DNA of 64,000 nucleotides, from contig BSYO01000006.1 in NCBI GenBank assembly GCA_033239525.1, positions 18,872,175 through 18,936,174 on the forward strand, read 5' to 3'. Position numbers and translations under genes: made by a program. The notes under the pieces were generated by a model. It saw nothing but the letters and a program-made list of their open reading frames with translations, was not told where the DNA came from and did not search any database. Source of the stretch: Nepenthes gracilis (lineage: Eukaryota > Streptophyta > Magnoliopsida > Caryophyllales > Nepenthaceae). Numbering within the stretch: the stretch's first letter is position 1; each line of letters opens with the position of its first letter. This document shows, in pieces, positions 12,260-25,479 of this stretch.

Positions 12260-12443
12260 AACGGTCAGGATTAGTTTTGGAAATGGACGGAGGTCGAAAG
12301 GTCCAAAGTCCGTAACAGTAACGGGGAATCCCTAACAAATTTTGTTGTCTGACGGGGCCGTTACGTAGACTGGGCAACGGGGAAGCCGTTGTGCATTGCG
12401 CCGTAAAAGTGTTTGGCCAATAATAGATGCCTATTACGCCGTT
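12260..12443 (-). promoter_or_regulatory. Cluster of AACGG (MSA-core) motifs upstream of KRP
   Basis: Six AACGG/CCGTT cores lie at 12260, 12320, 12358, 12376, 12386 and 12439, about 130-310 bases upstream of the KRP start codon. AACGG is the core of the M-specific activator element bound by three-repeat MYB (MYB3R) factors in G2/M-regulated plant genes. Chance expectation for a given pentamer on both strands in 185 bases is below one. Five cores are retained in the second copy. Only the core matches were checked, not the full consensus, and the transcription start is unknown. Confidence 0.45.
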
Positions 12444-12799
12444 AAGTAGGAGGTAGAGTGGAGTGTCACCGGCTGTAGCCGGTAACGAACCGGTTTGGCA
12501 AAAGTGGAGTACCAGTAATGATGCTTCACTAATTATTTATTTTTAAAATTATAAAATAAATGTTTCCAATTTGTTCTCAGTAGTATCGTAGTTAGTTACA
12601 GGCACATAAATATGTAATATTTGGACAATTTATAAGAATAAGTCCTTCTCTAACTTATGCATTAAAATTATACAGTAACATACTATAAATTTAATACTTA
12701 TAATTTATATTGATTTGTCCGTAAATTATTTGGTCAATTTGCTATAACTGTTTGTGAGTTGCTTTTATGAGACTAGTATTTTTGTGCTTAGAAGTTTCA

Positions 12800-15338
12800 A
12801 TTTTTTTTATGTTATAAAATGTTAGTATTTACTTAACTAGACAAGTTCACATGTTTCCTTGGTAAACTGTTAATTGTATTAAAATTATAAATATGTATAG
12901 TTAAAGTCTTCAAAAATTGGATAACTTTTTCAAGGATATCAAAATATAAGTATTATGCCAAAAAATATATATCCTACCGATAAAAAAAAAATTAGAATAA
13001 AATAATAGAAAAAAGCCGAGCAAAAATATTCTGAATATTAGGAAATTGACTCTACCCGACTCAAGACCCGAGACTAGCATGAAAGCTCTCTATAATGGGT
13101 CCCGGCCAATCCACATTTGAGAATCGATAATTTTTTAGTATTTTTATATATTTTGTTTTGTAATAAATTATGCTAACAAAAAATAACGATGCTATGCCTT
13201 CTTAAACTGTGGAAGAACAAATATGAGATTATTTAAAAAGTAATGAAAGTTTAATATTAAGAAACTATGTTATTGTGTTATTCAAATTTCTAGATATTTA
13301 TATTATAAGAATAGGTTTTAGCTATTGAAAATGTAACTTGATATCTAAAATAATCATAATGAAATTCGAGAAGCGGCACCAGCAGCGGGAGACATGGCAC
13401 ACATGCTCATTAAATTTGGAGCCATGACGGCGTAAGCATCAGGCAAGTGGGAGAATGAATGCTGCCTACCACGCCAAGCTTTTCTTCTTTACTCCTCTCT
13501 CTCCACCAAAATTTTCAATATATTTATTTTGTACTTGCTTTTCTTTTCATAATATATATATACATTCTTGTCAGAGATATTATTATTTCTGATACACAAA
13601 TTCTTATAAAAATAAAAAATATCTTATATTTAAGTGTAATTTAAACTATTAATTTATATAATTAGAAGTAATCAATTAGGTTTATGGTAAAACCTAAAAA
13701 TCGATCACTGATTTAATTTGAGTATCTTTACAGAATAAATTATTTTATCTGCTTAACTATTATGACTTTAAAATCTTCCAACTATTAAGAATAGCAATAT
13801 TTATTTTATAATTAACATTCTAAAAATTTAAAAGACGATCAATTGTAAACATTCATATAGTATTAGCGATGATATAAAACATATTCATCTGTATTTACTA
13901 TGAATATTTTAAATAAAGTATACAACAGCTCTAAGAACAAATTTATAATTAAAAGCTGTAATATATATTTTTTATCTCAAATAGACCAAAAAGATACTAT
14001 GACCCGATCGTTGTTGGGCCATAGACAATTAATTTTTATTTGATTTATTTTCTAAACATAATCGGTGACATTACATGTAAATAATAAATGTAAATAAAAT
14101 TGTTAAAATTATTCTAAAAAAAAAGGAGATTTGCATGTCAATTAAATTATATTATCAATGATAAAATTTTTATTTTATTTTTGTTTAAATCGCTATTACA
14201 AAATTGAAAGGCTAATAAACAGTTGGCATTTGTGCTCGTTTATTATGTAAAAGACTCGACAAACGGCGCAAGAGAACGTATAATAAAGGCAGAAAACATG
14301 ATTAAGTTAATAGATCAAGTTGGATATAAGAATCGAAACATTATGCCTCGGGATTATTTTACATACATAATAAATATATATATTTTTTAATAATATAATT
14401 ACTTTAAAGTAAAACGACGGGCCAACTTTGCCAGTAAAATTGGAGCCCACGTGGGGTGTCTAATGTTGGGACCCACTACGTTCTTTCTTGGTTGTCAAAT
14501 GCGTTATCTAACACTTCACACGACAAGATTAATCGTTGAAATAAAGTAAAAAAAAAAATATGACAAACATAGTTAAGAGAATGAAATAAAATAAAATTAT
14601 AATTTAGAATTAATAATTAATTAATTAATTAAAATAGATAAAATTAAGTTAAAATTTAATTTTTTAAAATTTAGTATAAAAATAATCAAAAGAATAACTA
14701 AAAAATTTATATAAAATAATATTTTTATTCTTATCTAAAAAATAATATTTCAGCATAAATATTAATAGAGGAGACAAACATGATCAAAATTAGATTGTCC
14801 GATCAATCTGATATTACTAATTTAAAATTTTATAAAATTTGTTTAATATATATCGGTATATATTAATTTATTGGGTCAAAATATTTGAACTGATTAATTT
14901 TTCAGACCTTGTATAATCACAGGGAAAATGGCCGGTGCCAATCAACTTGTTCTAAATTATAAATTATTTTAAAAATGTAATTTTTTTTATTTTAAATAAA
15001 TACAAAGTCAGAAAAACCATTGAAATATGTTATATTTCTTTTAGAATTAATAACTTTTCTGTAAAAAATTTTAATTTAAATATATATTTAGATAATATTT
15101 TAATTCATATATTATAATTTTGAAAATGTATTATATTTTCAAATATTTTTATATAACTATAAATTTTTATGTAACTATAAAATACTTAAAAATAAATAAT
15201 AACTATATCCCCGTTTGAATCAGCCTGATTTGAATAATGGATAAAACAAGTCTTAACTTGGATGATTATGAATGACTAGACTTAATTTAGTGGTCATAAT
15301 TATTTAATTAAACTCGTTCAGTGTTTGATCCAAATTTA
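12800..15338. other. AT-rich segment present only in duplication copy 1
   Basis: This roughly 2.5-kb AT-rich, gene-free stretch has no counterpart in copy 2. There the sequence equivalent to 12800 joins directly to that equivalent to 15338 (junction near 24210). Its last part (from about 14940) recurs at the start of copy 3, which suggests that copy 2 lost the segment rather than copy 1 gaining all of it. No transposon domain is visible. Confidence 0.6.
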
Positions 15339-16068
15339 ATTTTGATTGGGTTTAGTTTGAGCTAAAGATAAAAAAAAATTTAAATAGTCATTTTTAGATA
15401 ATCATAAATAAAAAAAATTAATGGTGTTGATTTTCTTGTTATTTATTCTTTTAAAAAATAATAATTTCTAGTAAATAATAAAATAGTAACATAGTAAGTT
15501 TATTAAAAGTAAAATTGCTATAATATTTTATTAAAAATGGTATTAGTATAGATAAATTTATATCATTATTTGAGAAGGCATGTTGATGCGTCTCTGGATT
15601 CGAGTTTCAAACAAATTTGGGTTAATTTGATCGTCTAAATTGCCTTGTTGCATCGAGCCGACCTTACACACCACTTCAACAAACAAGAGTAAAAGCACGG
15701 TCTTCATGATATCATTCCCCACCGAAACACTCCGATACTGTGCTCGCACAGCCTTCGACTTTTAAGAAGAAAATTGAAAATGAGAGTTGAGAGAAAGAGA
15801 AAATGAGAGGGTAAGAAGTGTTTGCTTTCAGACGTAAGAAACGTTTTGGCAACTCGTGATGAGCATAGTTTTCTAATTCAGTGTTCGTGGAGAACGAGTA
15901 GGAGATTAAATCTTATAAGCGTGGAAGCGAAAGAATGAATCTTAGAGTGAGCCAAAGGCCTCTCAAATTTGAAAGTCGAGGTGAAATTACCGTAATGTCG
16001 ATTGTATATTTAGAAATAAGCGTTTGTATGCTTAGACATTGGTGTCTCTAGAGTGGAAACTCGTGGCA

Positions 16069-17037
16069 GCCAGTCAGGCTCAACGTTGGCCGTCTGCGCC
16101 ACCGCACATTGGGCCCAAAGGGCTCTTCACGGTAATGTTTGACTCTCGAGGCGCCTTCCCAGGTGGCGGCGGGCCGCTTTTATAAAGGAGAGCCCGGCTC
16201 ACGCGCGGGCTTGATCGTCGGCGTTGATCGTCGCTTATTTGTGCTGCGATGAGCCCAAAAAGGCTTTCCATGATCGCGGGCTGACGTTTGACCCCCTGGT
16301 CGTAAAAAGGCCAACGCGATTGCTCCCGAGATATTCCACGATCTCAAAGGAATGTCGGCAAGATTAAGCTCTTGAAGGAAAGCGCCGAGATCCCTCCCAA
16401 ATAACACGGAGTCAAAATGCTCAGTAACATCACAGGGAGAAAGAAAGCTAACTTGGAAAGTGGTTGGCCGCCTCGGAAAACAATCCACTACAACTTGGCA
16501 ACAAGTGTCAACCTCCCAAAGGAAGGCTAGCGGCGGGTCATAGGGACGATCACTCCTTCCAAAGGAGGAGGATCGCCATCTTTGCCATAAAAGAGGCCTG
16601 GATTCACCATCAGGGGCATGCTTTCGTGAGGCTCTCATTCGGGCCGGTAAAAATCCTAAGTCTTATTTTGAGAAACAAGCTCTGGTTCCTGCTGACCAAA
16701 CTCTAAAACACAATTAAACTCCCGAGGCTGTAGAGCGAGTCTCTCGCCAGATTCTCTGCCTTCCCCCACAGCCAGATCTGAGGAAGGCCTTGTGCCCTCG
16801 ACATGCAGAGCAGAGCACTCTCTTCCCCTCTCATTTACTCTCTCTGCTTCAGTTCCTTCCATTGAATGTTGTTTCAGCTTGAGCGTGGTGTTTTCGGTGG
16901 GATGCACTCATAGTGTTACTGACCTCTTGTTCGTTTTAGTGATGTGCGAGATTAAATCTTTTCGGTGAACGGGCAGTTCGCTTTGTCATCCAGGAGAAGA
17001 ATCATTTCTGTTGAAATTTCGAATCTAGATACGCATC
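16069..17037. other. Unidentified moderately GC-rich block between duplication copies
   Basis: This block separates copy 1 from copy 2 and matches neither. It is more GC-rich than its surroundings. The longest open frame is on the minus strand (16638-16180, 152 codons, open but unrecognised). A short stretch in it (LGAFLQELNLADIPLRSW) faintly resembles the end of a plant LINE endonuclease domain, but no other LINE hallmark is present. The other candidates are a degraded retroelement or a gene fragment. No function assigned. Confidence 0.3.
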
Positions 17038-20000
17038 ATAAATAATTAAAAATTATCCCTCTAATATTATTTAATAACATTCGAAATACATTCGTCCTGC
17101 CAATTTTTTCTATAATTTTCTTCTTCTTTTTTTTCCTGATGAGGAAGGCTCGATTCGTATTTGAAACAGGCAGTGAAAAAGACAGCAAATTGACGCTTTG
17201 CAAGACTCCAAACGCCTTACTAATTATAATATGAAAAACATTTTTATAAAAATGAGATGAGAATTATAAATTGACTCATTGTAAATCGCTGTGTTTTGCA
17301 AGACTCCAAACACCTTACTAATTTTAGAATAATTTGTACATGATATAAATAATTATATGAGATTAATTATATTTGTTATATATATTATATATATATATAT
17401 ATAATATTTTACTAATAATATTTAAAATATAAATAAAAATATGCATATCATATGTAGCAATATGATTGTTAGAAATTATTAAAATTATAAAAATAAATAT
17501 ATTTAAATAAAAATATGAGTCCTCACCACAGATATGTATTGATGAAATATCATGAATCTTCTAGATTGAAGGGGTTTCATCTTTAATTTATGGTATATAT
17601 ATATATCTATGATATAATTTAAGATAAGACCAACTTGATCTATTAATTTGTGGGGCTCATAAGCCAAAAATCCATGAGGAATGAATTAATTGAGTTGTTG
17701 GACTCACATCAGAAAAAAATTATTAAACAATTGACTAATTGAATAGTTAAATGATGAGACTGTTGATAATATAATACGTAAAAGAACGATAGGCCGAATA
17801 GCTAGTTGATTAGTAAATTTGAATGGTTTATACTAATAAATGGTTATATAAATCAAATGATGAATGGTAAAATCAAGTAAACAGTTAATATATTTAATGA
17901 ATAAGTATTAGTTTCATAACTTATTTAACAATTAAATTATTTAATTTTTAATCAATATAACTCCTCTTTTAACATGCAAGCATATTTCTTCATAAAACAA
18001 TAAAATTATAAAAATGTTTATTTTCCTTGTACAAGAAGAGAAGAAAAAAAAGGTCAAAAAAGTAAATATAAAGTATTAGTCCTCTACAAATATAAAAAAT
18101 TTGAAATCAAAACCCTTCAAATTTTAAATTTCTTTCTCTTTTTCATTGTCATTATCTTATCATCTTTTCATTTTTAAGAAATAAAAAATATTAGGGACTC
18201 TTAAATTTAACTTATTTCAACTCATTTTCAAATCACAGAATAAAAATACGTACGAATATATAATATACATAAAATATATTCTGATCTAAATTGTTTAACT
18301 TTCAAAATGATATAAACAGTATGTACAATAAATAATGATAACCAAGATAAAATTTTTAATGACGAAAGAAAATCTCGATAATTATAATTATTAAATAAAA
18401 TCCTTCAACTTTTACGGTCAATAAAAATAATATATTAATAAAGTCAACTTATAGATCAGATGGTATAAATATACTAATTTAATCAATTTACTTTTTACTT
18501 GTAACCTTTACCCAAAAGCCTATTGGATTTGCCTTCGATAGTAAAACTGCACTATTTTCGATCTTTTTGTCAATATTATTTTACTAGTTGTAGAATTTTT
18601 GTACACCATTGGATTTTTATTTTTATGTCATACACGTCTTATACGAAGGTCTATAAGTAGAAAAATGTGTGTATAATAAAGTATATTTATTTTATAAGAA
18701 TTTAATGAGAATACTTAACTATTGATACTCAATAATCAATGATGAATTTCATTAAAAAAGAGCTTTTACAAGTTTTAAAGAATTAATGTTTAGATGAGTC
18801 GCTTTGTACAATATAATCTCAATAGTTGCTACATAAGTTATTGAACGTAGTTATATATAGAAAGGGTCCAAAATTAGGTCAGAATAATGTAGCAGATAAA
18901 CAATATACGCTCTAGCGGTCGAACGACGCATAGGTGTGCACCAAGCCCCCATTGGGTCATCAGGCGCGCGTAATCTAAACAGTACACTTATGCACGCCTC
19001 AGGCTCACGTCAAATGCTAACATTTTAGAAATGGCGCGGGCATGTTGAACGCACCTCAAGCATGAATATATTTAAAAAGGCACTTATGCACAGATTAGGC
19101 ATAAGGCGGGCATAGATTTTAGGAGTTGTGCATTTATAAATATTGAGTATAAACTTGATACAAATTTTCATTACATTGGACAAGATACTAACGATCAATC
19201 AAACTTAGTTATAAAATATGTCAACATATAAAATATCTAATAAGAAATATTTTTTACTTTTTGAAAATAAATTTCGTATAATTTGATATTTTATTAAGTA
19301 TTACAGTGTATTTGATTTGAATTTAAAAATTCAATCTGATTTTGTTCGAACGGTTATTTTAAGTCGATGTACACATCAATATATATATATATATATAAAT
19401 GATCAACTTTGATAAAATTTTATGATAAACTAAAGATCAATTTTATATGGAATAAAATTTTTGGATTTATATAATATAATGCGTGTGATTTCAAATATTT
19501 TTTTGGAAAATACAAGAAAAGTATAAGTTTATTTTGAAATTTTCAGCCGGCGTATACATCACCTAATATCAAAACAAATTACATAGTACAAAATTAATTT
19601 TGGAATATAAATTAAAAATAAAATAAAATAATTTAATTTAATATTTCTTCATAATTATACCACCTGCAGCTCTGCTTCCTCCCCTAGCTAGCTCTGACCT
19701 TCTCCCGCGTACCGTACGTACTTTAAAATTAAAATTGGAATAGAAATTAAAAATAAAATAAAATAAAATAAAATAAAATAAAATAAAAAGATATTTTAGT
19801 ATTTTCTTCATAATTATACCACCTGCAGCGCTGCTTCCTTCTCTGATAAATCTTGCTCTGGTCTTTCTCTCGCGCGCGGGGCGCCGGCGCGGGCTCACTT
19901 CCAGTCTTCCGCAGTTCATTCGCTGTCTTTCACTGCATGCATGCTTCGCAATTGATATTTCAAAGTACCAAAAAGTAAGCACCGCTTTCACTGCTCTCAT

Positions 20001-22271
20001 ATGCACCGATCGAGATATTCTCTTTTCCTTTTTTTTTAATATTTTCTTCTCTCTCTCTGTTTTTCAGGCATACACGCCAAGTGATCGCGATGGAATACAG
20101 TAATCAGCAATAAACAAATATAACGCCTCTGAATCTTCTGTTTCGCTCCACAGAGTAGCTAGTTTGACCTACAGTAATGTGTTTTATTATTAGGTAGTCT
20201 TCATCTCTTTTTGCCTTTTAATCTTTTCATAGTTATTAAAATAATATTAGGAGATTTGTTATATAATTCGTTTTTCCTTATTAAACACAATTGAGAGTTG
20301 TGAGATAATAAACCGTTTGATTTTTTTTTTTGGTTTATAGTTGAACTCTAAATTTCTTCTAGATTTTTATGTCATTCAACTTTAAAATCAATTTTTTCAT
20401 AACAGTTCATTTAAACATTATCTGTGAATAGGATATAATTTTTTTATTATCACATAAATAATTACGAGAATATAATTTTAGAATCATAAGATCTTAAACT
20501 AGTGAAAAACTACTGCATATGCATCCGATAAATTTTTAAAATTTTATGAGCGAATGTTCTACCGAGGAAGAAAGAAATAATATTCTACTTATTGAGAGGG
20601 TTGGATTTTCCTCTTCTCGACATAATAATGCTTTAAAGATAAAATGTGTAGGCAACGGGACCATTAAACAAGTCATCATATGTCCAAACAGATAATATTT
20701 CAAATGGAACACTGTATATCAAAACTCAATAATAACGACACTGAATAATTTATATACAATAAAAATAATAATAATGAAGCCTTAAAATTTACCAAATATG
20801 TGTAATTATATGGATTAATTTTTATCACACCATACGATCTACCACAATATTATGAAAGATTAGATATATATAAGTATATCTCAAATATATAATCAAAATC
20901 TCGTTTACCTAATTGTTCACATCGCTTATATCGTAGAAAGTTGATTAGGTGATCAAGAGGGCTCTCTTTTTTTAGTAGATAAGACTTGGATAAAATATAT
21001 TATCTTAACAATTTTTTTTCTTACTTTTTTAAATATAATTTTGGCCTGCATGGAATCAAAAATTATATATATTATGTATATATATACTCTATTGATAATA
21101 ATAAGGCCGCCTTTTCTACGGTGTGGCCATGTTAGATGTAAGTTTTACATGGATTAAGTGAATAAATAACTTGTAAGTATAGTTGGATATTTATTCCACT
21201 AACTTAAGTTCAATTTCAGTGATAAAATTGCTTGAATTAAAAAGATCAATAAAATTGGACAAAATGAACAGGAAGAAATAATTTGCATTATAATCGCTAA
21301 GCAGACTAGTATTGAGAAAGTTATCAATACACATTCTCATATCCAGTCCAATTAACTTTTCAATAACTAAGTCGGTAGCTATTCATTAATATGATTAGTG
21401 TAATTTTCGTTATTAATCCAAACAGAGCATGCCTTAACTTTCCTTACGATAAAAGCATCAACCCAACTTGCTTAATTTCTCACCAAGAAATATAGGAGCT
21501 AAAATAGAAGGTGGAGGATGGCTGAAATTCTGGGTTGCTTTTAAGCACTGAAAATCTGGCATTCACGTGGGAAAGGATGCGGTTGTCCGATCTTCAACAC
21601 GTGTCCGTGACTTGCACGGCAAAGGGGATGATGCCCCTATTCCTTAGATCGTACGTGCCTTCTTGATTATCCAAAATTTAAAGCAATAAAAAAAAGAAGA
21701 TATAATAAAGAGGGGTTTTTATGGGGGGTGGGAGGTTCCATAATAAAAAGGAAGATAATTAGATGGCATTCGAGGAGGAATATAGCTGGTAGCTGCGACA
21801 AACCAACAAAAAAATGGCATATTCCGAATAAATTCTCTGCAAATATTACCCAAATAAATAAATCTTAACAGTGAAATGTCAAAATTACGGACTGTAACCG
21901 TACCCGGAAGCAGGCGGCGGACCGTGGGAAATTGTAGTTCCAGACGCTGTAGATGCTTACACGATTTGGATGCTGAAAACTAACTAATAACAGGAAATTA
22001 ATATGCGAAAATGGAAAGGAATTTCTTATTCATGACGTTCGTTCTTCTTCCCAGAGAGATTTCCGGAAAGCTTTTCTCCGTATAGAAACCGTACACAGAA
22101 CAAACTGAAACTTCTCAGTCTTTCTGATTCTGATTGCACATACAATAGAGAATGTACATAATACGAAAACCAAACTGAAAGTACAAATTAAGTTAAAAAA
22201 TGAAAATAACTAGCTAACCGGGATTTTAAATTACTACGATGGAATGAAGAAGCCATTGAAGGACCACGTAT

Positions 22272-23539
22272 TCAAATTTTCGGTGGCTTTACAGGAACCC
22301 ACTCGTAACGACCATCTAATGGAAGTCCTTTACGACGTCGAAATTGTACCTGAAAACGATGCGTTTATGGATGTTAGCTTGCTGAATTGCTTAGGATTAG
22401 TTTTTAAGAATAAGTGTTTGAAGTACGTACTTCTCAGTGAAGCGTTTGTGAAGATTCTTTTCGGCGGCGGCGAAAAATTCCTCAATTTCGAACTCCAACG
22501 GAATCTTCTGTACCGTCGTCGAGTTAAGACGAGAATTCGCCTCACGAGGCCTCACCATCAGTACTCCAGATCCTCTAATTCTGCTTGGAACTCGCTTGAA
22601 GGTGTAGTCTCTCTCCTGAAAGTCAGACTGACGAAATTAAAATGTGAGGTATTTTTTTAATATGCTAGCAGGACTTCGCGACGAAGAGAGAGAGAAGAGC
22701 GAGAGAAGAACGATAATATAAAGCGGCCCGTTTGAGATCGCTGTTTTTGAATTGCGAATTTAGTAAATCGAAGAAACGTAAAAGAATGGAGCGAATGTAA
22801 AACGAAAATTGAATTTAAGCATGAATTACATAAGAACCTCTTTCTACAGTCGGAATGCATCGACATCTGAGGTTCACTACTCTCTTCCTGCGTAATTAAA
22901 GTAGAAAATAAAAATTACCGCCGGAAATTAGCAAAACAAGTGACAAGCATTTATAGAAATTAGGGGCTTGAAATTCAAACTCACGCATAGTGTGTGTGCG
23001 TGCGTCCGCGTGCCTGTGCGAGGGGAGAGGGGAGGGAGAGAGAGAGAGGGAGGGAGAGAGAGAGAGAGAGAGAGAAAAGAGAGGAGAGGAGGGAGAGAGA
23101 GAGAGAGAGAGAGAGCGAGAGAAAGAGAGGAGAGAGAGAGAGAAGGGAGATAGATTTTCACCTCAGGATCTATACTTGCGAATGGATCTTTAACAAGCTC
23201 AGAAGTGGAGAATTACTCGAACAACAAGAAGGCGGCATGTTATCGGAGGTACCCACTATAACAAATCGTTTCCTCAACGCAACTAGCTGAAACGGCCGGA
23301 GAAATAGAATCCTTTGTTGCGATCAACACTCGCCGGCGGCTCCTGAGCTCAACGTAAGTCGAAGTGAACTCCACTTCTCCATTCTGAACATTCCTAATCC
23401 TCTTACCCACGGCTGGCGGGGACCTGGCCACCGCCGCAAGCGTGTCCTCACTCTCGTCCTCTCTCTGTCACCGAGCTCCGCCACTCCCACCCTCGCAATC
23501 TTCCCCACCCGTTTGCATTTTCTCAGATACCCTCCTCAT
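22272..23539 (-). pseudogene. KRP: KRP/ICK cyclin-dependent kinase inhibitor, second copy with frameshifts
   Basis: The same four-exon structure as the intact copy is preserved (23539-23162, 22887-22838, 22615-22431, 22349-22272) with intact GT-AG boundaries. The frame is broken. An extra G after the third codon shifts the N-terminus into a TGA within about 25 codons. Later exon 1 indels (-1, +1, +2) restore the frame only downstream of that stop. Exon 3 lacks one base near the segment equivalent to 11126, and exon 4 lacks one base in the CDI-domain end, giving a premature stop after VKD. Either this is a decaying paralogue or the indels are consensus errors in a long-read assembly. Several fall in short homopolymers, which makes error a live possibility. 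Confidence 0.8.
23030..23150. repeat. (GA)n-rich microsatellite in intron 1 of the second KRP copy
   Basis: The counterpart of the tract at 11600-11742, with a different length and different interruptions. It yields spurious Arg/Glu and Ser/Leu repeat frames that are not genes. Confidence 0.9.
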
Positions 23540-24939
23540 TCTTTCTCTCTCCAGAACTCTCCGCCTCCTCTTCTGCTGCCTTCTTGTTAAACAAATTTCG
23601 CAGCGAGAGAAGAGAGAGAGGGAGAGAGAGAGAGAAGATTTGAAGAACAGAAGAGGCCGTGCTCGATTTCCCTGAACGGTCAGGATTAGTTTTGGAAATG
23701 GACGGAGGTCGAAAGGTCCAAAGTCCGTAACAGTAACGGGAATCCCTAACAAATTTTGTTGTCTGACGGGGCCGTTACGTAGACTGGGCAACAGGGGAAG
23801 CCGTTGTGCATTGCGCCGTAAAAAGTGTTTGGCTAATAATAGATGCCTGTTACGCCGTTAAGTAGGAGGTAGAGTGGGTGTCACCGGCTGTAGCCGGTAA
23901 CGAACCAGTTTGGCAAAAGTGGAGTACCAGTAATGATGGCTTCACTAATTATTTATTAAAAATTATAAAATAAATGTTTCCAATTTGTTCTCAGTAGTAT
24001 CGTTGTTAGTTACAGGCACATAAATATGTAATATTTGGACAATTTATAATAATAAGTCCTTCTCTAACTTATGCATTAAAATTATACAGTAACATACGAT
24101 AAATTTAATACTTATAATTTATATTGATTTGTCCGTAAATTATTTGGTGTTTATTTATAACTGTTTGTGGTGCACGCAGAGACTAGTATTTTTGCTTACT
24201 TAGTTTCAAATTTTATTTTGATTGGGTTTAGTTTGAGCTAAAGATAAAAAAATTTAAATAGTCATTTTTAGATAATCATAAATAAAAAAATTAATGGTGT
24301 TGATTTTCTTGTTATTTATTCTTTTAAAAATAATAATTTCTAGTAAATAATAAAATAGTAACATAGTAAGTTTATTAAAAGTAAAATTGCTATAATATTT
24401 TATTAAAAATGGTATTAGTATAGATAAATTTATATCATTATTTGAGAAGTGCACAACACGCTGGCCTCTCCTGATTCGAGTTTCAAACAACCCGGCTAAT
24501 TCTGATCGCCTAAATTGCCCCATGCATCGAGCCGACCTTACACACCACTTCAACAAACAAGAGGCCAAAAAGGCTTCATGATATCATTCCACCGAAACAC
24601 TCCGATACTCGCTCGCACAGCCTTCGCCACTTTTGGGCAAGTTAAAATCAAAACGAGAATGGCAGAAAAGAGAAAAACGAGTGGTAAGAAGTGTTTGCTG
24701 CACGCAAGCAAACGCTTTGCGAACTCGCCGCGATGAGCATAGCTTAATTCAATTGTTCAAGGAGAACGAGTAGAGATTAAATCTTATAAGCTGCGGGAAG
24801 CTTGAAGAATGCATTCTAGAGAGTTGAGCTACGTCTAAATTTGAAAGTCGAGGGCAAATTATCGGGTAATGTCGTATCGTATATTTGTAATGCCGCTTGT
24901 ATGCTTAGACATTGGTGTCTCTAGAGTGGAAACTCGTGG

Positions 24940-25479
24940 TCGTGGAATGCGCGACCTTCCTCGCCGTGAACGAACGATTCCTACACTACGTCAGATGACT
25001 TTCCGAGCAAGTGGCGCTTGACTTCGCTGCAATTTGTCGATTACTCTCTTTCCCTGGCATGACCCGCTCTCAAGATTACTTGCCTTCTTTTATGGTTTGT
25101 TACCGTTGTAGTCTGTAGAGGTGGCAGCAGTAGCAGAAAATTTGGCGCCTTCTCATGGGGTGGTGGCGTTGGAATTTGTTGGGCGATTTCTTTTGAGCGT
25201 AGACGACTTATGAATACGCGAAATTGCAGTTGGCACCGCTTGCTTGCCGCATGGTGTCAGCTGGTCTAATCGTCAGCTACTGCAGTTTTTTTCCTTTTCG
25301 CTCGGCTAAGTTATAATGCCTGCAAGACCGACGCTGGTCGCCCGATGAAAGATGCTGGCTGGCCCTGCTGTTTTCACACGGCCAACGTCATGTGCTGGGA
25401 TTGCCTAAATGCATATCGGGATTTTTGGATTCTACACATTTTTATTCTACCGCCGATTTGACATACTCCATCACATGTT
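24940..25479. other. Moderately GC-rich block in copy 2, no gene recognised
   Basis: This follows the 24212-24940 block and precedes the segment shared with copy 3. It is absent from copy 3 and differs from the corresponding place in copy 1. No long open frame is present. The composition suggests degraded transposon or gene sequence, but I recognise no domain. Confidence 0.35.

Larger units (their letters stand above)
5580..16070. repeat. Segmental duplication, copy 1 (carries the intact KRP gene)
   Basis: From about 5580 the sequence matches the block beginning at about 17038, in the same orientation, with substitutions and small indels. The match runs to about 12800 (paired with about 24210). 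A second matched block, 15338-16068, pairs with about 24212-24940. Between them, 12800-15338 has no counterpart in copy 2, although 14940-15582 matches the start of copy 3 (27203-27840). The shared AT-rich stretch, the (AAAAT)n tract, the GC-rich island and the KRP gene occur in the same order in both copies. The relation is therefore a genuine tandem segmental duplication rather than dispersed repeats. Confidence 0.9.

Noticed and set aside
16180..16638. Minus-strand 152-codon frame as a LINE endonuclease
   Set aside because: One short resemblance only, with no surrounding LINE motifs. Left as an unidentified block.
22968..23290. Open frames over the second GA microsatellite
   Set aside because: Same artefact in duplication copy 2.
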